A DNA stretch of 64,000 bases from Blumeriella jaapii (lineage: Eukaryota; Ascomycota; Leotiomycetes; Helotiales; Drepanopezizaceae), in the NCBI GenBank assembly GCA_009599575.1, contig VWND01000004.1, forward strand, positions 736,001 to 800,000, written 5' to 3'. Position numbers and translations under genes: made by a program. Of the stretch, positions 22,363 to 32,142 are shown piece after piece (the stretch's first letter is position 1; each line of letters starts with the position of its first letter). A model generated the notes under the pieces. It worked only from the letters and a program-made list of their open reading frames with translations. It was not told the origin of the DNA and searched no databases.

Positions 22363-23463
22363 CCACCAACGCCAGATATTTAATTATATTAAATTAAATT
22401 GTAATAAAAGCAAGCAGTTATTTTCAGATTTTGAATTAAAAAGTTAAATTTTATTAATGAAAACTAATTTAAACAAGTGTTTTGTACGCATTTTCAATTT
22501 TTTTTTCGCTTTTTCGCTTTTAAAAAGCCTATTTATATTTGTTTGCAATTAAAATATTTTATATAATAATTCAGATTAACCTTTTTATTCGGTTATAAGC
22601 TATTCGATAATTATAAAAGCTTTATTAAGCTCGCGTTTTATTATATATCAAGATTTTCGGCTAAAAAAATGCAATTTATTATTTTTAATACGATTTTTTT
22701 TGGTTTTACAGCTTTATTGCTTTTATAACCTAAAATCCAAGGCTCGTAAGCAGCTTCTTTTACTTATTATACGCTTAAGCAAAAGCTTTTCATAAAACTA
22801 ACGGTTTTCTTTTACCTTTTGCTTTTTGTTTTTTACTTTCCGAATATCAATATTATACCGATATTTAAAAGCTGAAAAGCATATGTAAAATAGCTAGAAA
22901 GCTAAAGAATAAATAAGCTTTATTTAGTTTTAATAAAAGTATATTATATTTGTACGATTCGTAGCCGTTTAATTAATATAATTTCTAATTGGAAATGCGT
23001 ACAAAAACGATTAAAATTACTTTCACTTAACCAAAAATGAATGTTCCGACGTAGAATTTAATATAATTTCTATAAATTATATTCGAATGCAGACTGAACT
23101 TACTTTTCTTCAGTTTATTATAATTAAATAACTAGCGTTGAAAGTATTTTAATTTAAAATGCGATTATAAAAAATAACAATTTGAAACAAAACATTTCGT
23201 TTTAAAACTTTTAATTAATAAAAATGAAACTTTTAACTTTTAATTTAATAATAGCTTTCTGTTTTTATTATTTATTAATTCATTATAATTAAATATCTGG
23301 CGTTGATAGTGTTTTAATACAAAATGCGATAATAAAAAATAAAAAATTTAACGAAAATATATAATTTAATAACTTCTAATTAATAAAAATGAAATTTTTA
23401 ATTTAAATCTAAAAATAGCTTCCTGCTTTTATTACCTTTCAACTTGGCGTAATTAAATAATAA

Positions 23464-23592
23464 TGTTTTAATATAAAATGCGATCGTAAAAAATCATGAA
23501 TTGAGATGGGACACTTGGATGCAGTGGGACACTTGCTTTCCCCCACATTATTCGAGTGCCCGCAGAATAAATGTGGGAAGGCAGCCCACTAT
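23464..23592 (-). repeat. Right 129-bp terminal inverted repeat
   Basis: Inverted partner of 22234-22362, followed by the TA target duplication at 23593-23594. Confidence 0.9.
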
Positions 23593-24811
23593 TATGTACA
23601 TGTGTACAGGACAGTATGTCTTGGCAACTGAGAAGAAGAAGAAGAAGAAGAAGAAGAAGAAGAGGAGGAAGCAGCTTTGGCTGAACAGCTCTACCCTAGT
23701 ACATACTTTATGTGCATGTGGAAACGATTCTAAATGCTAGGGTTGAGCGAATCGGGTTGATTCTACTTACTACGTAGATGTTGCTCTTGCGGTAGGGTTT
23801 TGGCAAGGTCATATCATGGTACTGTATCACCCAAAGATAAAAAATCGTGTTTGTGCACTGACTAGGTAAGTTGTATAATCCATATTTAATCCATTACACG
23901 ACTTCGCATGCAAATAGATAGATCCCTTAGTTAGTTTGAATAGTCCTGTACTGTACCACGCAACGATAACAAAATATCCGTGTTGATGCACTGACCAGAG
24001 CTCTACAACACAAGATTCTTCCATCAAACGACTCGCATGCATTAAATACAATGGTTAGGTTAAAAAGTACTGCACTGTACTGTACCATCCGAAGATAACA
24101 AGAACCCGTGTTTATGTACCGACTAAACCACCACACACGTGCCGTGGCCCGGAGAAACGTGATGTCAGGTGCCCACGCTCCGCAGGTGACACAAGCGCGC
24201 CGCCATATATCTCGACTCTCGCCGCGGTGCGCGCGGTCACCACGACATCGTCGCATCACTCGTTGTTCCAAAGAGCGAAACCCACGAGATCGGAAGAAAG
24301 GCATCGCGCTGGTTGATGACTTGAGCATGCGGACAGCGCCGCGAGCTTTCACGCGCCGGCCCAGGGACTGACGGACTGCGGTGCCATACGGTGCTGTACT
24401 GTACTGACTGTACGGGACCGTCCCCGTCGACGATGAGTGTCTCTCTGTGCCCTTTTTCTCTCCGTCCTTCTTCTCGCCGTCCTTCTTCTTCTTCTCTCTT
24501 GTCCTCACTCATGTGCTCTCGTCGCTCCTCAGCATCATGGCGGCTTCACTCCTCCATCACGGCCTGGTCGTCGCTCGGTCGGTCTAGCCCAAATCAAGGT
24601 TTCCCAGGACCAAAGCGCCGCAGCTATTGTTTTCATTCACCTGCCCCGACCGACGGTCCTGTCCTGTACATACACACGATACCTACAGTTTATCGCCCTC
24701 CCGACTCGCCCTCCTAAGACGACATTGCTACCTCTCTCTCATTTCGACCGCTCCTCTCCTCTCGGACCGCATCTCGATCGCGTGGTTCCCTGTGCCTGAG
24801 TCGCGAACAGC
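23593..24811. other. Spacer and promoter region upstream of HMX1
   Basis: 1.2 kb between the TIR element and the heme oxygenase start. It contains an (AAG)n run at 23631-23663, the three-copy decayed repeat at 23815-24130, and a CTGTACTGTAC cluster near 24394-24415. The last 350 bp is pyrimidine-rich (TTCTTCTTCT at about 24470-24500), as is common for promoters and 5' UTRs in these fungi. No ORF in it looks like a protein. Confidence 0.5.
23815..24130. repeat. Three-copy decayed tandem repeat, period about 128 bp
   Basis: A block CTGTAYCAYSCRAMGATAA-CAAA-ATCCGTGTT-ATGCACTGACYA occurs at about 23821, 23948 and 24078. The second half (ACGACT-CGCATGCA, then TTAGTT/TTAGGTT) recurs at about 23896 and 24027. 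Most differences between copies are transitions. Confidence 0.7.
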
Positions 24812-26378
24812 ATGTCCGGCCACATGCCGACGCCGTCGCCGATACCCTCACCTCCGATCGTTCCGCAGTCTCTGTCCGAGAGAAGTATGTACATATCGGC
24901 CCCCTTGGGTCGACACACCGGTTAACAGGGGACAGTAAACATTCATACGCGGTCTCTCCATACACAGTTGAACCGTCTGATCCTCACACGCCTTCCTCTC
25001 GCCCTGCCACCGTACACCAGCAACCCCTCTACCTACGTCTCCGGCCTCCTCCACATTGCGCCCATCTATAGCACCTTCGAAGGCCTGTGGGCCACGAACC
25101 TCTCCTCGTCACAACTACCGACCACGATACCAGAAGGCGACCGCGATGTGTGCGACCCCGACCAACCCCTCGTGGACGCGACCACCACGCCCTTCCTCTC
25201 GCCCACCTCAACCGAAGCACCCATCCTGCACTCGCCCAAGATCTGCGGCCGAACCCACTCTCCTCACGCACCTCCACCTCCCGGGCCTCCTACGAACAGG
25301 ACGTTTGCTCGCCGACATCCGCGTCCTCGCCAACATCCCCGACCACAAGATCGACAGTCGACTAGCCGAAATCGCCTGCTCGGGACCCCTCTCCGAGTTC
25401 CTCGCCCACACCAGAGCTGCCGTGGAGGCGAGCCCACACGTCCTCCTGGCCTACGCATGGGTCCTCTACATGGCCCTCTTCTCCGGGGGTCGCTACCTGC
25501 GCGCTGCGCTGAAAGAAGCCGGCGGCGACGGCACCGCGTTCTGGGACCGCGCCAGTTCCCCCATCCGCCCCTACAGCATTGACGACTCCTTCGTGCCCCC
25601 CCGCTCGACGTCCCGAACACATTCGCCATCGGAGAGCAGCACCGCCTCCACGCGCCCAAGACCCGCCGACCACTCCCCGTCTCGACCGAGCAGATCTGCG
25701 GCCGGCCTGCAATTCTTCAACTTCGTAGGCAGCCAAGACGGCGAGGACCTGAAGACGGAGTTCAAGAAGCGGATCGCGGAGGCCGAGATGCTGCTGACCA
25801 CGAGAGAGAAGGACGATGTCGTGCTGGAGGCGGAGCACATCTTTACCTACATGATCAAGCTGGTCCACCAGCTCGACATTGCCATGGGGACCCAAGAAGA
25901 CGACCTCGAGACCAGCGCTACTCCGACCAGCCCTGCACGAGGCCGCCCGTTGAGCGCCAGCCGCGACAGCGTCAGCGTCGCCAAAGAGCGCATCCGCCGC
26001 AGCACGCTCGAGCGCGAGGAGAGCGAGCAGCGGGCCCCCGCGCCGCCGACCGAGGCTCACGCCGCCGACGACGAGGCGAGAAAACCCACGCTGCTGACCG
26101 TAGTCGGCGGTCCGCTGGCGAGGGTGGTGCAGTTCCGCGGGCGCCTGCTGAGTTTCGACGCCATCGTGCGACGCCTGTCCGGTTCGCCCTCGTCCTCGCA
26201 ACAGCCGCAGGTGACCTTCGTGGGCGACAAGGATGAGGCTGTTGGCGGCGCGGTGGTGGCGGAGCGGCTGGGAGCGGCTGCTGCTGTGGCGAAGGAGACC
26301 GGACCGCTGTCGGTGCGGGTTCTGGCTATGGCGCTCTTGATGCTGGTTCTACTGGGCTATAAGATTGCGTTTCGGTGA
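24812..26378 (+). CDS. HMX1: Heme oxygenase, tail-anchored
   Basis: Exon 1 is 24812-24884, the intron is 24885-24935 (GTATGT, GTTAAC branch, GACAG), and exon 2 runs from 24936 to TGA 26376-26378. The product is about 504 residues. The N-terminus reads LSERINIHTRSLHTQLNRLI. His33 in SLHTQ corresponds to the proximal heme ligand of the family. The oxygenase fold continues with SGLLHIAPIYSTFEGLW, LLTHLHLPGLLRTGRLLADI, AYAWVLYMALFSGGRYLRA (the glycine-rich distal helix over the heme) and LQFFNFVGSQDGEDLKTEFK. A disordered linker leads to one C-terminal hydrophobic helix (VLAMALLMLVLLGYKIAFR), typical of tail anchoring in the ER. The enzyme cleaves heme to biliverdin, CO and iron. The frame changes near 25255-25263, inside the conserved RTHSLLTHLHLPGLL motif. 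Either one extra or two missing bases fit (CACTCTCCTC); no plausible intron spans it. Probably a sequence error. Confidence 0.9.
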
Positions 26379-27393
26379 GGGGGGGGTGTTGGATGCGGAG
26401 GCTGCGTGGAATGGAGTAACGGGGGGGGGGGGGGTGATGGGGGTTGCGGAACTGGTGGGCACTTGTTGGGCAATCGCTCAGAGTGGAGTGGGTCCCTACC
26501 ACACAAGGAGCCAAGGTCATTCCTTCATGCATTCACAGGCTTTTTGGGCGGCGTTGCGCTATGGAGTAGGCGTGCAGCATTTGGGTAGATAGATACCCCA
26601 AGAATGCAAGAATCATCTGTTGATCTGTTGAATCACCGTGTGAGAATCCCGCGCATCCGGTTCTGCGCCATTTGGGCCGTTGGGCGTCTCGCCGTTGCGT
26701 TTGCTGGCAACTTGTTGCACGGGTTTTTTTTTTTTCGCTGGTGATCCCGCTGTTCGCCGTGTGGAGTGTGAAGTGTGAAGTGTGAAGTGTGAAGTGTGAA
26801 GTGTGAAGTGTGAAGTGTGAAGTGTGAAGTGTGAAGTGTGAAGTGTGAAGTGTGAAGTGTGAAGTGTGAAGTGTGAAGTGTGGAGTGTGAAGAAGTAGTA
26901 TGGGAGAAGTAGTGGATGGATTCTTGGGCTTTTTCTGTACTTGTGTGTATCTATCTGTTTATTTAAACAGTTGTACATTCATATCTGCGTATATGTATAG
27001 GTACCTAGGTATATATGTATATCTATTTATCTATGTATCTATGTATCCAGATATTCTTTTGGTTTATACAGAACGATATGTGTGTATATAGATACATGTA
27101 TAGGTAGGTATGCAAATATACATTTATATATTCATTTACATTTATATATTTTTATAATAATACATATATACATACGGAAAACATGCTTATATATGTATAT
27201 ACATACATACATACCTACATAAGGTACATATTGTACATACATACATACATACATACATACATACACACATACACACATACACACATACACACATACACAC
27301 ATACCAAAGGTACATACAGTATATACAAATAGTATATACAAATACACATTTACATTTTTTTATATATGCATACACACATACACACACATATAC

Positions 27394-27438
<45 letters not shown>

Positions 27439-27672
27439 TACACACATACACACATACAGAACATGCAAATATACATACAAACATACATACAATTATAAAT
27501 TTATACATACATCCACCCATCCATCCATCCATATATCTATACATCCAGAACAGTCCATATCTACCCAAGGGCCGGGCCGGACCAGGCCATATCCACCATT
27601 GAGACCCACACTACCCTCACTGGCTCTACATCGTAGACATCTAGTTTCGGCTCGGAACGTCGCATATTATAC

Positions 27673-27711
<39 letters not shown>

Positions 27712-27764
27712 CCATCGCGCCACCACGCGCCCCCCCCCCATCCAGTCGGTATCCAAAGCCTCGT
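26379..27764. other. Repeat-rich spacer between convergent HMX1 and IRS4
   Basis: 1.4 kb of low-complexity DNA: a G run at 26421-26434, the GTGTGAA array (26761-26890), GTATATCTAT-type runs (26960-27110), ACAT / ACACACAT arrays (27201-27303 and 27366-27462), and an AC run (27675-27702). ORFs rich in His/Thr or Tyr/Val/Cys are translations of these repeats. No gene seen. Confidence 0.7.
26761..26890. repeat. (GTGTGAA)n heptamer array
   Basis: About 18 nearly perfect GTGTGAA units. Only the first and last few carry GTGTGGA variants. A 7-bp unit is open in all frames because its length is not a multiple of three. Confidence 0.9.
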
Positions 27765-29549
27765 CTACCTATACGCCCTGCGAACCTTAATGTCCCCCAG
27801 CAGGCCGACGCTCTTCCACACGCTCGCGCACGCGAATCGGCAGCTTCCGCCCCTTCAGCCGCTGGTCCACCAGCCACATGCCGACGACGAACTCCTCCTT
27901 GGCGAGACTGCCGCGCTTGCCGCGGTCGACCAGCTCCCACACCTCCTCTAGCACGTCCGGGTGCAGCCGGCTGCGGTTCCACACGTCGCGCACCACGACG
28001 TTCACCACGCGGCCGCGGCTCCCCGGCTCGGCGTCGTTCGCGAACAAGCCCTTGTTCGAGGCCCAGACGGCCTCGTAGCGTTTGCGTTCCCGCTCCGTGA
28101 TGGCGTCGCGCCAGCGCTGGCGGTCGCCTTCGTGGTGCTTGTTGGGGTGCTTCTTCACCAGGCTTTTCTTGGCTTGGCGCTTCTCGCGCTCGTCGACGTC
28201 CTCCTTGCTCTTGGGCTTGCGGAGCGTCGCGCGTAGCACCGGGCCCGGCGGCTTGGCCGGGCTGGGCGTCCGCGCCGCCTCGTCCTTGGAGTGGTGGAAC
28301 AGGTGTGGGAGACCGCCGCGGCGGGGCGGAGGCGCCACGGTACAAGCTGTTGCTCTGGGAGCTAAGGGACTTGGTGGGAGACACGGCGCGGGAGGAAGCG
28401 AGCGAGGATGCCACGATGGCGTTGGCAAGTGAGTCGACGGCCGTGACGGATGAGGTGGCCGAGATGTTGGAGTATTGGCCGCGAGCTTTGCGCGCTGCGA
28501 GCTCGGCGCGGAAGGAAAGCTGGTATGGAGAAGTGCTTTCGGCTTGGTAGTCCGAGGCCGACACGAAGGAGTCATCCGAGGAATCGTTGCTTGTGGCTTC
28601 GGCTTCTGGCTTGGGGGATTGGGTCTTCCTCGGGATCAGAATGAGTTTGGTGGTAGGGGTCGGGACCTGCGGACCTGCTGGACGGGCTTCGGATGGTTCG
28701 GATCTCTCGGAAAGACTTTGTATGGTTGCTAATGTTGGCTTGGTCGCCTTCACAGGAGGCCTCGGGACGGGTCGTGAGCGTGGTGACGGCGTTCGAGCTC
28801 GCGTCGGCACAGGAGATTGAGTCCACTTGTAAGCTTGGGTCGGATTCGTGGTAGATGCTCTTGGAGTACGCAGCCTCGGTAGATGTGGCAGACGCCTCAT
28901 TCTGCTCAAACATGCCTATCAGAGAGGTCGTCGGCGGTATGGGGGTGGTGTCCAACACCACATCAGAACTCCGCGAGGAGTCCACACTTCTGATAGAAGG
29001 GGTCCGCGAGATCGCCGACGCCGGCCTCCGCGCTTTGGCAAGATAGGCATCTTGCTGACTCGTCGCATTGGAACTGATGGACGCTGAGCGTGAAGCCGCG
29101 AGGGTGGCAGCTATGAAGGAGGCAGATCTTTGTCGATCAACAACCGTCCCCGGAGGCTGTAGATATCCCCTTCCCTCAACTGGCCATTTGGGCGCCGCGT
29201 TCCGGTCCGAACCTCCCCCGTAAGACCGGCTCCCAACACTGGATCCAGAATGCTGATATGTGAGCTTCTGATCCTCGCCCAGCTCTGCTAGCCTCGAAGC
29301 CGTGAGGTTCCGGGCATTTTGAAGTTGGCTCTGGCTCTGGCTCTGGCTCTGATGCAAGCTTCCTCCTTCCACCGAGTTCGCCGCAACGAGAGCTCCGTTG
29401 CGGCCGCTGTACGTGTTGATCTTGGGCTTCGGCTTGACAGGAGGTTTGCTGAAAGCTAAGGTAGCTCCTCTAAGGGCCGCATCCTGAGCCGCTGAAGAGG
29501 CAGCGCTGCCAAGCCGTCTGTCTTGGATTGCAGTTCGAGGGGCAGTCAT
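27765..29549 (-). CDS. IRS4: IRS4-like EH-domain protein (three apparent frame breaks)
   Basis: The start is ATG 29549 ([20 protein letters not shown]), chosen over an upstream in-frame start because [20 protein letters not shown] is the conserved Irs4 opening. A long Ser-rich region contains [21 protein letters not shown] and [18 protein letters not shown], all recognisable Irs4 blocks. The C-terminus is an EH domain: [72 protein letters not shown] domains bind NPF motifs. Yeast Irs4/Tax4 regulate the phosphatidylinositol phosphatase Inp51 and affect cell-wall signalling and rDNA silencing. The coding sequence lies in three successive frames, switching near 28810-28850 and 28315-28335, each shift equal to one extra or two missing bases. 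A further shift near 27822-27832 would give the family-like ending [13 protein letters not shown], stopping at 27765; without it the frame stops at 27787. Introns do not explain the switches. Confidence 0.82.
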
Positions 29550-30735
29550 CGAGCGTCGGTTGGATCGCGAACGGGAGACGGTCGTGATCGTGCCGGGCAG
29601 AGCAGAGCATGTATGGCGATAATCATCGGTCCTCGTGCGTTTGTTTCTGGGGAGGTTGAGGGAGGAGGGAGGAGGGAGGAGGGAGGTGAGAGGTGAGCGG
29701 TGGGAGGAAACGGGGATAGGCAAGGTAGGCGAGGTACTGTGGGCAAGGTATGTTTACTTTTGTCGTATCCGGGAATAAAGTGAAGATCTTAAGGCAAGGC
29801 TGACGCTGACCACCACACGTGATGGCACATTGTATGTAGCCTGACTAGCTGACGCAGGTACTGTACAGAATGGAGTGTATGTACTGTATGTATGTATGTA
29901 TGTATGTAGGTTTGTATGTGTGTAGGTTTGCATGTATCTACAGAATACAGTAGGTACTGCACAGTACCGTATGGTATAGAGCACTGCGGGAAGCCTACTC
30001 ATGAAAGTGAAAGATCAATGGACCTCAGAGTCTCAGTACGTCAGTCCTAGTCAGCGTTTCATTTTCTCGAGGCGAGGTGCTCTTTTCATGCCGGGCGGTT
30101 CAACGTTCTGAATGGTAAACAAAGATCGCAAATCCAATGACAAACAAAACCGTGGTATTGCACTGCAAACCGTCTAACTCCTTCCCATGTTGACCTTTCA
30201 ATACATGATACATGTCGTCCGATATCGGGTCCTAATCCCATGATGCCCTATGCTATGCTATACTCCTGCATGATCTCAGATTCCAGATCCAAAAGCCTTG
30301 CTATGCACCAAGTTTTTTCTCTGCGGTGGGGTATAAAATTTTTTTTTCCTTTTTTTTTTTCAAGAAGACTTCACTCCGACGTCTCCACTTTCTCGTGTTA
30401 TACCCGTCCTGCAGCTTGTCCCGACAAAATAAGGTAGGTCATACGGCCGACCTGTCATTCATGATGCAGTCCGAAGATGTGGACTCTTGGTGCGCGGAGA
30501 AAAAAACCTTGATCGTGAAAACGGACCAGGAACACCTGGCACAACCGTCTCCGCCTCTTCGGCACGGTAAGTTGTCATGGAAAATTAGAGTTCGGACTCT
30601 AACTTTTTGAGGCGCCACGCGTGAGGTTGCGAAGCCCCGTAGGGAGTACCTGATGCTCCAACAAGCATTCTGGCTGGCATTTCCCGTTCTCAGAATAGGG
30701 AGCCCTGGATTCTGGAACCAAGGATCGATTCGCGT
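29550..30735. other. Spacer upstream of IRS4 and downstream of the 30736-32016 gene
   Basis: 1.2 kb. Directly upstream of IRS4 is a purine-rich plus-strand tract (GGGAGGA units, 29655-29690; pyrimidine-rich on the IRS4 coding strand). Further out are GTAT/GTAC repeats (29876-29910) and two T-rich runs (30330-30360). No supported gene. Confidence 0.5.
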
Positions 30736-32016
30736 TCAGTACGTAATGGGAACCCACCTCGCTGGAACACCGTGGTCAGAAATTTCGTTCGCTCCTGTTC
30801 CTGATGGTTTCCTCGGTGGGAGAGCCCAGCGAGCTCTACCGGGCTTTTGATCGTCCAGCTTGCCATTTTTCCGCATGAGCATCTCCATAACCGCCACCCG
30901 AATGAAGTCGCTGTTCTCTCGCATGTCTCGTTGACGTATGTATGGGCCAGTGACTTCGGGTACTTCCTCCCGGGTCGGGATGGTCCGCCGGCTAATGACA
31001 ACCGGTGAAGCGCTTCTTCCCGAGCGTGATATTTTGTAGGTTTGCATCTGTATGGAAGCCGAGATGTGTGCTTCGCCTGGGGCGTTGGTCATCGGGTTTA
31101 GGTATCGGCGTAGGGCGGGCGTCGGGGTATCTTCTAGTCGAGGCATGCGCTCGTCTGTGAATGGTACCTGAGGGTCGATGGAGATAATGGACCTCGTGAG
31201 GAAATCGTCCGGTGTGAGAATCGGTGCAGTGAGGCTCGAGAATGACTTGGCGGCGGATTTCAACGCCCGTAAGGAAGCCGTCAGGTTTGACTTGAAGGCC
31301 GACTTGCGCTGGGAGACGACTTTGGTACTGAGGGTGTCTTGTTGTGGCTCATCTGTCTTCGAAAACACTCGGAAGTCTAGCTCCTCGATGTCTACTAACG
31401 GATGGTCCGCGGAGTGAATCGACAGAGGCAACAGAAGTGATTGTTTTCTCCTGGGGGTTGTGCGCCTGGCGCGGCATGCGTAGCCGGGAGTGGCGAGGGA
31501 TCCGGGGGAAGGCGATGCTTCCGAGACGGAGCTATCGTCCTCCAAAGAAGGAACCGACTCGCTGGATGTGGTCCTTCGAGAGAGCCACGGCTCATCGTCC
31601 GCGGTCTCGCTGTCGGCCACCTCAGCCGCCTCTTCAGGGGGACTCAAGAGAAAATCAAGAGGGCTCTTGCCCAAGTGTGCCCCCATCCGCCTCTCTGATT
31701 CCCGTGTGTGTTGGAGGATGGCATTCACCGTCAGCCTCTGGCCATGCTCAGCCAGGCGCCTGCTGCCCTTCGAAGGCGGGATGGATGTGAGCGCAAGCAG
31801 CGCTGCCACCGAGGGCGGAATGGCATCTGGCGAGTGGACGTTCCGCGCTCCTCTGGCCCTCTTTCGCTGCTGTCTTCGCTCTGGTGCGATGTCGTGCTGA
31901 CCGCGCGAAGGGATCACCACTGGCGCCGTCGGGGTATGGGGTCGCGAGGCCTCGGTGACGGCTGTGGGGGAGGCAGGAGACATGGCCGCAGCTTCGCATT
32001 TCGCGACAAGAGGCAT
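30736..32016 (-). CDS. Conserved filamentous-fungal protein, unknown function
   Basis: A single uninterrupted minus-strand frame of 426 residues, ATG 32016 to TAA. A second in-frame ATG at residue 12 (MSPASPTAVTEASRP) is an equally good start. Conserved-looking blocks are spaced along it: DAIPPSVAALLALTSIPP, RLTVNAILQHTRESERRM, GKSPLDFLLSPPEEAAEVAD, DIEELDFRVF, SAFKSNLTASLRALKSAAKS, PDDFLTRSIISIDPQVPFTD, PTPALRRYLNPMTNAP, QMQTYKISRSG and REMRENSDFIRVAVMEMLMR-type. It ends with KLDDQKPGRARWALPPRK and GVPARWVPITY. I recognise the pattern as a protein found across ascomycetes and usually left unnamed. There is no signal peptide, TM segment or catalytic motif. The basic Ser/Arg composition and short helical blocks would suit a regulatory or nucleic-acid-associated role, but that is a guess. 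Frame intact. Confidence 0.8.
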   Translation of the reverse strand: MPLVAKCEAAAMSPASPTAVTEASRPHTPTAPVVIPSRGQHDIAPERRQQRKRARGARNVHSPDAIPPSVAALLALTSIPPSKGSRRLAEHGQRLTVNAILQHTRESERRMGAHLGKSPLDFLLSPPEEAAEVADSETADDEPWLSRRTTSSESVPSLEDDSSVSEASPSPGSLATPGYACRARRTTPRRKQSLLLPLSIHSADHPLVDIEELDFRVFSKTDEPQQDTLSTKVVSQRKSAFKSNLTASLRALKSAAKSFSSLTAPILTPDDFLTRSIISIDPQVPFTDERMPRLEDTPTPALRRYLNPMTNAPGEAHISASIQMQTYKISRSGRSASPVVISRRTIPTREEVPEVTGPYIRQRDMRENSDFIRVAVMEMLMRKNGKLDDQKPGRARWALPPRKPSGTGANEISDHGVPARWVPITY

Positions 32017-32043
32017 GGTTTCTCTTTCTGGTTCATGTTGGGG

Positions 32044-32142
32044 GGAGAAAGCAATGATGAGGAGGGAGAGGAGGGAGAAGAGAGAGGAGAGGGAGAAGAG
32101 GGAGAAGAGAGAGAAGAGGGAGAAGAGAGAGAAGAGGAGGCT
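32044..32142. repeat. GGAGAAGAGA polypurine repeat at a promoter
   Basis: About 100 bp of pure purine on the plus strand, made of GGGAGAAGAGA-like units. It begins about 28 bp upstream of the minus-strand start codon at 32016, so the gene's own strand has a polypyrimidine tract, typical of strong fungal promoters and 5' leaders. Confidence 0.75.

Larger units (their letters stand above)
22234..23592. mobile_element. Non-autonomous TIR DNA transposon (TA target site), AT-rich interior
   Basis: The ends are inverted copies of each other: ATAGTGGGCTGCCTTCCCAC at 22234 and its reverse complement ending at 23592. Both are flanked by TA (22232-22233 and 23593-23594), the target duplication of the Tc1/mariner/pogo superfamily. 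The 129-bp arms hold two direct copies of AAGTGTCCCA, plausible transposase-binding sites. The 1.1-kb interior is extremely AT-rich, has no ORF, and carries decayed copies of a unit containing AATTAAATA-CTGGCGTTGA-AGT-TTTTAAT-AAAATGCGAT: direct copies near 23116-23174, 23285-23335 and 23450-23483, and an inverted one at 22340-22400. The abrupt fall in GC and the loss of any transposase fit a RIP-inactivated or internally deleted element. Family within the superfamily (Fot1/pogo versus other) is not determined. Confidence 0.88.

Noticed and set aside
25362..26201. 279-codon minus-strand ORF
   Set aside because: Antisense shadow of the heme oxygenase exon.
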